Positions 22,112-33,300 of a DNA stretch of 64,000 nucleotides are shown piece after piece (the first letter of the stretch is position 1; each line of letters opens with the position of its first letter). Position numbers and translations under genes: made by a program. The stretch comes from Amyelois transitella (lineage: Eukaryota; Arthropoda; Insecta; Lepidoptera; Pyralidae). The DNA lies in contig NC_083519.1 in assembly GCF_032362555.1 (NCBI RefSeq), forward strand, positions 1,567,501 to 1,631,500. The letters are read 5' to 3'. Below the pieces are notes generated by a model. It was not told the origin of the DNA. It worked only from the letters and a program-made list of their open reading frames with translations, and searched no databases.

Positions 22112-24775
22112 TATAACATTACTATAATATTAATTAGGATTTGCGATCCTAATTTTATCCACGAAATTATGTAATTCATATGGAAATTGACATTATGAAT
22201 ATGTTATCAGTTTAATGTTCCATTGTTCTTTCGAAATCATGTGACGTAAATTCTTTAATATAAATAGAATATTCAAGATCACATGGACTATTTCTACATG
22301 GACTATTTCTAGGAGTCACTGAGATAAATTGCAGAAAGACCCACATACCAAATAACAACCGAGTAACGAGCTGCCCCCGCAGATGACGGTTTTATTGCGC
22401 GAGAAACTCCTTATCGCTGTTTCGCTTTTTATTATGACGTGAAACGGGACAGCGATAGTTATTCGTGCGATAAATACTAACATAATATAAATACTAATAA
22501 AATCGCGTAATAGGTAATGTTTAAACTTTTTTAATGTATAGGTCAAAGATTTGATATTCGGCATGTTCCTTCTTATGTAGTCTAGGGTGCACTAAGAAAA
22601 AAATTCCCGAAATTCTAACGGGAACCGCAATTAGAGGGATACTTCGTTTTACTCCTCCTAGGCATCCTCAAGTTCCTACAAATATTATAAATGCGAAAGT
22701 AACTCTGTTAGTGTCGCTTTCACGCCTAAACCACTAAAAAAAGAAACCACGCGGATGAAGTCGCGGGCAAAAACTAGTTGCTTATCAAACTTTAACACTA
22801 GGAGGTAATTTATCACAATCTTTATAAACAAGAAAAAAAACCTTCTATTGCTCTCTGGGCAACATACTATTTATATGCTAAATAAATATGGCGAAGTTTA
22901 TATGTAAAGAAAATTATAATATAGAAAGCTAGAAATGTTATTCATAAATGCTTATTTGTCTATGTAGCTTAGATAATGTACTTTACAGTATGTTTGCATT
23001 AGATCTTCCTTTGATTGACCAGAAGGAGCGTCGAAGCCTTATTATGTTTAAATAAATAAAATAAAACAAATAAAAAAATAAAATAAAACCTATTTGTAGT
23101 GTAACTTATTGATAATTTACATGTTTTACTGTAATACTGTATTCGAACCGAATTAAGATTTGGATACATTGCGACGTTACAGTTCTTAAATTTTTCCATA
23201 GACGTCGTATTGAAAGATGAAATCTTGCATAAAATTCTACATGAAATAACGGCTCTTATCCGGTGAAGTAGACGCAACCGGGACTTTAGCCTGGAGGAAG
23301 AAGCAGACTATATTTAAAAAAAAATAACTTATTTAGATAAACATCAAAGACCCAGGCCAATCAGAAAAAGTTGGTTTCTCATTTTGCCCTACCACTACCA
23401 CGAGATACTACTTCTACAAGTTTAGCATCAATGGTACAGGTCAAAAGGTGCCTGATATGCAAACAATTTGCAAGTACTGAAGTAATTCCTACTTTACCTA
23501 GATGAGACATCTTTCGATAAGTATATAAGGCTTACTACGAGTATAAGACAGCCCTCTTAAGCTATTACAGACTAGTGTTAAAGCGAAGATTGTACAAGTA
23601 AGTTAAACAATGCTTTATATTATATAAAGTTATGGTAACTTTTCCATTGTAACTTAATACCTATGTGCCAGCTACTTCCCATGCCGTGCATATTGTTAAC
23701 GTCAATGAAGGAAAATGATAATAAATTTGGGATTCTTCTTTTAGGCGATATGTTAGCGACGTGTAAGTAATTTGTATCTCAATTTCGTTAATAAGTCATA
23801 CATTTGAACCTAGCCTCTTTAAGGCTAAATATATGATTATATGCATATATTGTGTTTGTTTGTAATATCTTTAATGAATAGAAATTTACACAGTAACAAG
23901 AAATAGTACTTACATAGTTATAAAAGAAACAAATCACTTGCAATTGCGGACTTATCCCATGAGGTGTTCAAGTGGACAGGAACTTAAATACAATTTTTCA
24001 ATTCGAACCAGTAGTTCTTGAGGTTAGCGCGTTCAAACAAACATATTTTTCAGCTTTATAATATTAGTATAGATCATTATATAAATTTTCCACCGCTCGG
24101 TGACCACGGATCATTGTAACATGATTCGAAATGTCCGAGATAAAATAAAAGTACGTTACGTGCACGTTTAATACCTACGTATTGTTTATAAATAGTAAGT
24201 ACATTTTTTCTGTGTGCTTTAAGCCTTATGACTAATTTGTAACTTCTAATTGAGTTGAGATGAGACCTTCGTGACTGCAAATTTTCATAATTTATTCGTC
24301 CAATCACATGATATAAATATGTATAAATATGTAAAGTAAACTATTATTAATTTTAGGATGTTCGAATCTAAATATACCTAGTGACAGTATAACATACCTA
24401 TTGTTCTAGTAAGAATTTGACACAGATCACATTCATCAACAGGTGTTAAGCGTCTACGTTAGAATGGGTTTATAATTAAATTTTATTTAATTAGTAACAA
24501 AACTATAGCATCAAATTTTAAAATATTAGTTAACTTGTTATTGTGAATTCTGTATTAATTGATTCTCAATTTATGAACGTCAGTGTAACAAATTATAAAT
24601 GATAATAACCTTAATTTGGGCCCAGACATGTCCGTTTATCTGTAACGTAAGTACGTACAATACAGAAGTCTGTATTGTATCAGCGTCGTGATCTAATAAA
24701 TCCAGATGCGTAAACGTTGCTGGTATCTTCAGGAGTACCTGTCCTGTCTCCATAATGAAACGAAACTGATTCTAG
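22112..24775. other. Spacer between CT1 and CT2
   Basis: Holds a P1 palindromic MITE (about 22395-22480), a Helitron-type end (about 22676-22778), a decayed tRNA-SINE head on the minus strand (about 23339-23395), an S1 relic (about 23725-23850) and an H1 Helitron end on the minus strand (23998-24075). CT2's upstream non-coding exon is presumably near its 3' end. No coding exon found. Confidence 0.55.
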
Positions 24776-24777
24776 TA

Positions 24778-27700
24778 ATGTCCAAGGATATTTTTGTGGA
24801 GCTGTTGTTCGAGGCTGAAGTAAAAGGCCGGTTCAAAGATGATCCTGAATTTGAGGAGACGGCCCGCAGGTATTGTGAGAAATTTTCATTGTCTTTTTAA
24901 TGTTTCATTTTACTAAAAACGTTTTCACTAAAATCGTCTCAAAGTTACACTGATTAAATGCGTACCAATATTTTTCCCAGGAATTGTAATGAGGACCCAG
25001 ATACCAGGGAAAAAATTATTCAAGAACTTCGATCTATGATTATTGGTTAGTAAAAATTGGTTTATAAGTATCTAGCAGGCATTACATCTCTATCGTTACC
25101 AAACACTATATAATTAGACGTATGTAATTTTTATTCAATACAGCTCTGATAAAAAGTCATGAAATAACATTCCATTACCTATCTTCATCTCTTCTTCTTC
25201 AGCATATATTCCCCCACTGCTGAGCATATGCTTCTTCAATATCTTTCCACCGAGGTCTATCAAAAGTTTTTCTGACCCAGGTTATCCCGGCATGGTTTTC
25301 AATGTCGTCGGACCAGCGGGTTAATGGTCTGTCAGTATTCCTCTTTCCAACTCTTGGTCGCCATTCCAGTTCACATATTATGAGTACTAACTAACTGACT
25401 TGGGTTTCTTCTTTTAAGGGATCGTGGTCTTGTTCTAGTCTCTTCGATACTATTTCCTCTGTCTACCCCGTAACGGGTAGAGATGCGATGTGTGTACTTA
25501 CGTTTCATGTTTTAGAGCGAGGACAGTGCCACCCGCAGCGTATGGATGATGCATATCTTTTGATATTCTTAAGATGTCGCCGGTTCATAGTACGCCTGGC
25601 TCATAAACTGGTAAGAAACAGTTATTTTTTTTACCAACTACTAAAAAGGAGGAGTTTCTCAATTCGACGGTCTTTTTTTTCATATTCTTAGTACGCATGC
25701 GCACATGGAAAATCTCGTCAAATTCCGTTCCCGACGGATTTTCAGGAAAGTTCTCTCTAAGTGCACCCCAGACCACATAAGGCACCAACATGTCAAATTT
25801 GACATTTCTGGACTCATCGGCCTGGGCTGTGAGTTGATATGTCAATCAGATCAGTCAGAGTGGTCTTTTGAATCTATTTATTTAAAATCAATTAATCACA
25901 ATAATGTATTCTCTCGTACACATTTTTACTCCAAGTTTAAATATTTGTGAAGATGACGTTGTTGAAAAAATGCTGTAGTGCAGTTTGTTACCGCTTTTTC
26001 TGCACTGACTTTTTGCAATCGGCAGTAAACTTAGTTTTAAGTAATTTTCTTTGACGTCAACCAACATTGTGGAACCAAAAGATAAGACAATTATTAAGTG
26101 ACGTTGAATTATTACATAATAATGCATATTTTTTTTAAATGTTGAATCACTTTACTTCACTATCATTATCACTATCACTTCATCATCATCACTACATAAT
26201 ATATTATGATAAACTTCCCCTATTTTCTCTGCCTCTATGTAGGTATGCGCTTATAGGAAAGTTGTGGACGGATTCTGTTCCTGCAAAATGGGTTTTCTGA
26301 GAATGTTTTATATCTCTAAATGCTACCAGTCCGACACCAGGACTGGTCGCTAGTATTTAAGGAAGAAGACTTTTATTTGAACTTCAGATAAAGCCGTGGG
26401 TAACAACTCGTTTATTTTTTCAGATAGTCCGTTACGAAAATCTAATTCGGAGAGAAGCGCATTACTTCCACTGCAACGTGATGAGTTGGCACAAACTGGT
26501 CGACAACCAGCATGTGTATTCAGGGACGCTACCCGAGAACCCTTATTCTGGTCGGACTTTGATCATGCGATTTGGTATACATACAAACACATTTTTTTTA
26601 AATTATTAAAGAGGTATGGTTTTATATATTACTAGCTGTGCTCGCAACTTCGTCCGCGTGGAATAGTTATTTTGGTCATCATTGAAGCCCTCAAGGATGA
26701 ATAATTTTCCCCGTTTTTTTTCACTTTTTCCATTATTTCTTCACTTGTAATAGTTGCAGCGTAATGTTATAGAGCGTAAAGCCTTCCTCGATAAATGGTC
26801 TATAAAACACAAAAATAATTTTTCAATTCAAAATTCCTGAAATTAGCGCGTTCAAACAAACAAACTCTTCAGCTTAATAATATTAGTATAATAATAATTT
26901 ATTTATTTCATAAAAACATACATATTTGGACTTACGTCTAATTAGGTACAGTAATAATGTATTTAGGTAATCGTAATCACATAATTATTGGTTGAGTCCA
27001 TCACACTAGTGTTTAACTAGGCCGAGCCTGTATTATGAACACTAGGTCCCTTCACAAAATAACATTTTAGGAATATTTATTTACATTTAGAAAGAACATT
27101 TATTATTTTCTCAAGTTAAGTACAAAATTATAATATATTACGAACATAAAGGTGTCTAACTAATTAAACAATTCAAACTACCTACATAATTACCACGGAG
27201 GTACAAAATATCCCAAGATTGGTGTAAACAAGCATGACTCATGCGCCGTGCGACTGTGAGCATTCAATTCATTTTAGTTATTAGTATAGATTAATATGTT
27301 TGTATATTTTTAGGTCGTTGGGACCCAAGTACAGTGACAGTTGACAACATATTACGAGCAGCCTTCGCATTGGCCCAGATAATGCTGTACCAACCCAGGT
27401 TCCAAGCTATAGGTCTGTCAGTCATCCTGGATTTGGAGGGAATGGACTGGAGCCATCTTAAACAGTTCACGCCCAATGTTGCGTATCAATTTGTCTGCTT
27501 AATGGGGGTAAGTTTTATTTAATTCTGTCGAAATTAACATACATTCATATAGTCACGTCCTGTAACGTTGCGCGGTAGACAGAGCCATCATCTGATTCTT
27601 TCTCTTCAAATCTGTGAAAGTAATCCCAACACACCAAATCAAAAGCATACCCCGGGCTCCGAAAAGAAGAAGAAAAAGAGTTTCACTTGTCTCATGTATA

Positions 27701-28451
27701 TCACAAACTTTGACGGCCTCTGTGGCGCAGCGGTAGTACGCTTGTCTGTGACACCGGAGGGCCCGGGTTCGGATCCCGGCCAGGGCATGATGAGAAAAGA
27801 ACTTTTTCTGGTTGGCCTGGGTCTTGGATGTTTATCTATATAAGTATTTATTATAAAATATAGTATCGTTGAGTTAGTATCCCGTAACACAAGTTTCGAA
27901 CTTACTTCGAGGCTAACTCAATCTGTGTAGTTTGTCCCGTATATATTTATTTATTTAACTAATTTGACGATAAGAAATCGGCTTTTTTACAGGTGGACTT
28001 ACCCATATTATTACACGGCCTCCACATTATCAATTACAACTGGGCGATCAGCACTTTCTGCTTCATCAGCAAACCCTTCATACCCTCAGCGGGGTACAAA
28101 TATGTCCACTTCCACGGACGAGACATGAGCTCTCTCCACAAACACATAGACCCAGCCAGCCTACCACCAGAATATGGAGGTTTTTGTACCCACGTAATAA
28201 CTAGCGAAGATTTCTTCTTAGGAGTTCAGAAATATATATACAGGGATAAAGATTTAGTTCAAGAATATCAGACTATGGGTTACAGAGTGGAAATTGAAAG
28301 TGATGATGTGGATAATAAAATATGGTGTGATGACGTGGGGTGGGTGGATAGAAAGATATCCAATTCATCTTTTAAGTATTTGTCCGATCAATGGCGTAGA
28401 TCAACTTTCAGAAGAGGTAATTCATACTTAACTAATACTAGATGTAAATAG
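24778..28451 (+). CDS. CRAL-TRIO lipid-transfer protein, alpha-TTP-like (CT2)
   Basis: Tandem paralogue of CT1. Exons 24778-24869, 24981-25045, 25516-25610, 26424-26574, 27314-27507, 27993-28451 give 351 residues. The start MSKDIFVELLFEAEV lies two bases after an acceptor (24774-24775), so the upstream in-frame ATG at 24706 is intronic. Motifs: QRMDDAYLLIFLRCRRF (60-76), LSVILDLEGMDW, QFTPNVAYQFVCLMG, LLHGLHIINYNW, LPPEYGG (256-262). The last exon extends ~40 residues beyond CT1 with a basic tail (SDQWRRSTFRRGN). An extra phase-2 intron (24870-24980) splits the ARR|NC junction that is continuous in CT1. Intron 5 holds a tRNA-SINE. Likely a cytosolic lipid carrier; ligand unknown. Confidence 0.88.
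25905..26128 (+). mobile_element. CR1-type LINE 3'-UTR fragment
   Basis: In CT2 intron 3. Shares 'gcagtgcagtttgttaccgc' and 'gacgtcaaccaa' blocks with the better-preserved copy at 34.5-34.7 kb. Degenerate. Confidence 0.55.
26631..26891 (-). mobile_element. Helitron-like element (H1) in CT2 intron 4
   Basis: Same family and orientation as 13350-13591. It starts ACTAGCTGTGCTCGCAACTT on the plus strand (CTAG end of the element) and runs to ...AATATTAGTATA. Confidence 0.75.
27716..27962 (+). mobile_element. tRNA-derived SINE (family T1) in CT2 intron 5
   Basis: The tRNA-like head has an A-box (TGGCGCAGCGGTAGTACG) and a B-box (GGTTCGGATCCC). A body and a (TTTA)n tail follow. A short duplication TTTGACG flanks it (27709-27715, 27963-27969). 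Sister copies are at about 50.2 (-) and 59.86 (+) kb, with fragments at 41.34 and 10.4 kb. Confidence 0.85.
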
Positions 28452-28516
28452 AATATATATTATGTGGTTGGGTATTATGTTAAAGTATGGATAAAGTACT
28501 GTTTTTTTTTGTAATA

Positions 28517-28777
28517 TCTATACTAATATTATAAAGTTGAAGACTTTGTTTGTTTGTACGCGCTAATCTCAGGAACAACTGGTTCGAATCAAAATCTGTT
28601 TGCCTTAAATAAACCATTTATCGAGGAAGGCTTCAGGCTATATAACATCACGCTGCAACTATAAGGAGCAAAGAAATAATGGAAAATGTGAAAAAAACGG
28701 GGAAAATTATTCATCCTTGAGGGCTTCAATGATGCCCAAAATAACTATTTCACGCGGAAGAAGTTGCGCACAGCTAA
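28517..28777 (+). mobile_element. Helitron-like element (H1)
   Basis: Starts TCTATACTAATATTATAAAG after a host A and ends GCGCACAGCTAA, a slightly decayed CTAG end, 66 bp past the CT2 stop. Confidence 0.75.
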
Positions 28778-30004
28778 TGTGCTATATATTGTCTATTTTT
28801 CTGTTTTGGGAATGTTTTTTTTCCCACGGTGCCTTCTGGCATAAGCCTATCTAAATAAAGCTAATTAAAGATGGCGGTACCTACTGTGACAAATAATATA
28901 AAATGTTATGTCGGTAGCCGGTGGTCGCTTTGTAATAAGAAATAATGTTTTAATATTTTGTTTCCGTTGAATATTATTAATATATTTATTTTTCAATGCA
29001 CAATTAAGTTGCAGAAAGGCTGTCAAGATTTTGTTATTGTTGAAATAAAATAAAATAGATTTGACGATTGTTTTATGACAAAACTTAACGTATATTTGTA
29101 TAAAAATATATATAAAATTAATTACAAATTTAATTATTTGTTAAAAATAATATTAAAATTCACTCGAAAAATAGTAACATAGAATTTTGTATATAGGTAC
29201 CTTATTAATATCTTAAAAATTGTAAAAGTTGTATAATATCTGAGTTTACAGTATTAAATTAAACACTTTTAGCAAAATATATCACATCACAATTTAGTTA
29301 CATTATTGTCATTCTACCCTACATACTTAAACACAAATAATCGCATCTATAGCATTTGCGGGGTAGACAGAGCCGACGGCCTTTAAAAGACTGATAGGCC
29401 ATGTTCACCTACAATTACAATATATTATTTTATTCTAATTTCCAGTACATATATACACAAAGGTAATTATTTTATACAACCATACCATCAGGGATCCACT
29501 TGGTATTTTGAAAAGGTCCCAGTAAAAAAACATCCATCCCATCCCGTTGATATTTCCAAAATTGCTTGGTTATTGCTTATCTGTAAATCAACTCTGTTCT
29601 TTTGAACATGATCCAGGATCAAGGAACCTTAAATTTCTTTTTTAGTTAATATTTATCTATATCATTATCATATATTGTATCTCTTAACTGCTTGCATTTT
29701 TCTTATATGGTCTTCGTATGTACACTGTTTTTGAATTGTAGTGTAGATCGTAACCTTATAATTTTACTACTATGTATATTTTTCCTACAATTTGTTATGT
29801 GTATTTAAATAAATAAAAATAAAACCTAACCCTGAATGGATCGTGGCAAAAGATATAGGTATGTTCCCATCTGATCTCAGCAACTATTACAAGGGAACCC
29901 TTAATGGATCGTAGTAAAAGATTTGGGTATGTGATGTTTATTTTCTTAGTCACCTTTTACTGCATTCATTGGAAAGGGTTTAAGTAGTCCTGTTGTAAAG
30001 CCCC

Positions 30005-30115
30005 TGTAGTATGGCACACGGGACGCATGTTCAAACTATCGCTGTCTCGTATTAGGTAATAATAAAACGCGAAACAGCGATACTTTTTCGCGCAATAAAT
30101 TTGTAAATTGACGTC
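30005..30115. mobile_element. P1 palindromic MITE, decayed copy
   Basis: Inner arms 'aaactatcgctgtctcg' and 'cgcgaaacagcgatac' face each other around ~15 bp. Outer arms are degraded. Confidence 0.55.
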
Positions 30116-30128
30116 CGATGAAAATGCT

Positions 30129-30262
30129 GCAGTGTAGTTTGTTTCGCCGCTTCTTCAACACATGCGGAAGCGGTAGTAGTTATAATTAGATTTAAGTGAT
30201 ATGACGTCAATAAGTGATACCTTGTATTAAATATTGAAAATAAATCTAATCTATTCTAATAA
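30129..30262 (+). mobile_element. CR1-type LINE 3' end
   Basis: Reads ctgcagtgtagtttgtt, cgccgcttctt, gcggaagcggtag, atgacgtcaataagtgata and aaataaatctaatctattct, the same 3' UTR block as at 48.77 (+), 36.04 (-) and 53.08 (-) kb. Confidence 0.65.
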
Positions 30263-30318
30263 AAATGGCTTCCCGCGTGCCATACTTCGGGAGCTGGTAG
30301 CATTGAGAAATATATCTG

Positions 30319-33300
30319 CTAATCAACATAATAGCCTAAAGTCCTCATATCACTATCGAAACTCTTATTTTTATACTGCTTGATCTTCGTTAACCACAAG
30401 TCCAGAGAGACTTCGGTTTGGTAGCCCCCGTACCGTTTTGGAAGACAATCGGGCGATATGTATCTGAAATGTAGACAATTTTTGTGGTTAGTTATAATTA
30501 CAGATATGTCAAAAACATCCATATGAGATAATTAGGATAAGCCTGTGGGGTAACCCATACTAGAATTTATCTTTACGGTGCTTGCAGCGACATCTATTAG
30601 GCACCTTAACAAATAAAAAAATAACTTGAGGTTTTGCTTTTTTACCGACTCCAAACGTTATGTTACAATACACATATAACAGATGGCGGCATATCACAAA
30701 TTTAAAACATGTTTTTAGAGTGATGTGATGATCACTGAAGAACATAATAAATAATTGTAATGGTTTCATCGTTTATTCTCTTATTCCAACAATGAAGTAG
30801 CTAAATACTGTTTGATCTGAATTTGTTACGATCTACTATGAGTATGTCACCCAAACTTTTTTTTTGAAAAAAAATTAATAAGTTAACATATATTTGGTGA
30901 TACATTTGGTGATAATCTAAAACTTTTAATTAAACAGTTACATGTATTAAAAACTTGTTACTAACCGGTGTAAAGAGCTGTTATCATATCCGTGGAAGTA
31001 AACCTTCTTCCAAAGGTCTTCGGATGGTGCCAGTCGTTTGAAAAAGTGGAACACCGTCTCGAATATTCTGGAGCAGTTGATCACGTGAATACCACGCTGG
31101 TGCAAGGGAAAAGCATACTGGAAACACAAGTGTAATGTTTGTTAAGACACTTTAGATTTGTTTTTTTTTATTCTTCATTGATAAACTCTTTTTTTAAAAA
31201 CTGACACAGTACACTTTCTTTATCGAAGAAACAAATCATTTGTACATAGGTATATCGCGTCTCTATCCCATACGGGTTAGAAAGAGCCAATATATTTGAA
31301 AAGACCGAATGTCAGTTTTATAAGCTATATTCTGAGTTATGAAATTCTCGTGAAAGGATTAAAACAACACCAATTAAGTTTTCACATAACACTCCGGGAG
31401 CACAAAGTTTTATTGATATATATTAATAAAGTCCTCATCCACTTACCCCCAGAACGTTCATAGCGTGTATAGCAGACGAGGGGGTGATTTGCCGTACATG
31501 CTTCATGGTCAGTCCTTGGCAGTCTATCAGGGCTGTTCCACCCAGCACCTGAAGCTTGGGCTGCATGATCCCGATCTCCAGGAGCAGGAGACAGCCCCGC
31601 GTCAGCTCGTCGATGGAGAACAAGTCTGGGTCCCATTGACCTAGAATGATAGTAAGATATATGTATAAGTAAGACACGAATGTATCCTATATGGGGTAGA
31701 AAGAACTACCAGTCTCGAGAAACTGAAAGGAGACCTTCAGTTTAATGATGAAATAGAAATGAAAATAAATACTTGTTGAATCAGCCGTGTGGTTCCCGGC
31801 TGTTTAGAATAAGACCACTCCATCGCTTTCCCATGGATGTAATTAATTCGATAAAAATAGGCACTTTTCAACTTGTGAAACTTTTACGTATGCTTCAATA
31901 TAGGTAAGGCTCCTCAGCAAAGTTTGCAGATGTCTAACGGGTTTCGCTTCGTGTAAAAACTTGACGTGCTGAATTCAGGATCATGATCAAAAATGCTCCC
32001 CAGGGTTCCTACATTCTCACATACACTTTGACTCTCCAGAGATACGAGGTATGTTACTGATATTAACCATAGGAGGAAGAAAGATTTAAACGTGCGACTT
32101 ATGAAGTGGATTCTTTCCTAATCTACAAATGAGGGCTCTGCCAACATCAGGCCGATCACACAACTCTTTTCTGACTTATGCATGAGAGCTAATACTGCTT
32201 ACGGTGAGGGAAAACATCAGTAGGTACAAGTTAGGTTCCCCGGCAATGGTTGCGGAGGTCAGCTGAGATTGATTTATTATGGAATCATACCCAATCTACA
32301 AATGATGAGTCTGCCAACATCGGGCCGATCAAACAGGACTCCCTCAAACACGTTGCCAAGTCTCCGAAGGGCGTACCAGTCCACGTCGCGCCACAGATGA
32401 GGATTCTGCTCACGGAAATTGCAGTAGCGCACTAGCTGTAAAAATGAGACAAATTCCACTAATATTAGTTAATGCGAAAGTTTGTAATCATGTCAGTATG
32501 GATGTTTGTTACTTCTGTCTTTCACGCAAAAACTACTAAACCAATTGCGATGAAATTTAGTATGTAGGTAGCTGAAGACGCAGAATAACATAAAGGCTAC
32601 TCTTTATCAGGGAGTTCCCTCGGGATTGATAGGGTTTCCATGCGGACGAAGTCGCGGGCGGCCTCTAGTAAAATATAAATACTGTTATGGAAATTACGTT
32701 CATGAATATAAATACTTTCCGTAAAAGTGAAAAATATTTATTATTCTCCCTTCCGAATTGTTTTATCAGCTGATCGGTCTAAGTATGGGACAAATTCTTG
32801 ACAAATTACACAACGATGTTGTTATGTTTACATGCATAAAATCAAGCCTATTTCATAACAATGACAATTTGTGTTTTTACGTGGACAAGAAAAATAATAA
32901 TCACTTAATAGTTAAAATTATAGTCGCTTTCCGCGTCTGTCCCTATGTCTGTTTGTATGTATGTATGTATGTTTATTCGTAGATTTTGATGCAGTTATGG
33001 ATGGTAAAGGTATAGTGATTGAAGAACTTACTGACCAGCCTGTGAGCTCTGGCCGGTATGGAGCGGCGCGCGCGCAAGAAGCGAAGCAGGAACGCATCGT
33101 CAGTCCGCGGCGGGTGGCATTCACCTCTCTCTGTGAAATACAAAATAATTTTATCAATAAATATATTTAATGTTCCTACTGAAACACAGTATTTTCTCTA
33201 TCAGTGAAAACCAAACAAAAATCATACATACATGTGGTCACGTCTATATCCCTTGCGGGGTAGACAAAGCCAACAGTCTTGAAAAGACTGAATGGCACAT

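Larger units (their letters stand above)
28452..30318. other. Convergent spacer between CT2 and CT3
   Basis: Holds an H1 Helitron (28517-28777), AATAAA at 28854-28859 (possible CT2 polyadenylation), AT-rich DNA, an S1 relic (about 29320-29405), a P1 palindromic MITE (about 30005-30115) and a CR1-type LINE 3' end (about 30129-30262). No coding exon. Confidence 0.55.

Noticed and set aside
24706..24777. Longer CT2 N-terminus from the ATG at 24706
   Set aside because: A splice acceptor at 24774-24775 matches the CT1 position exactly, so the upstream codons are intron.
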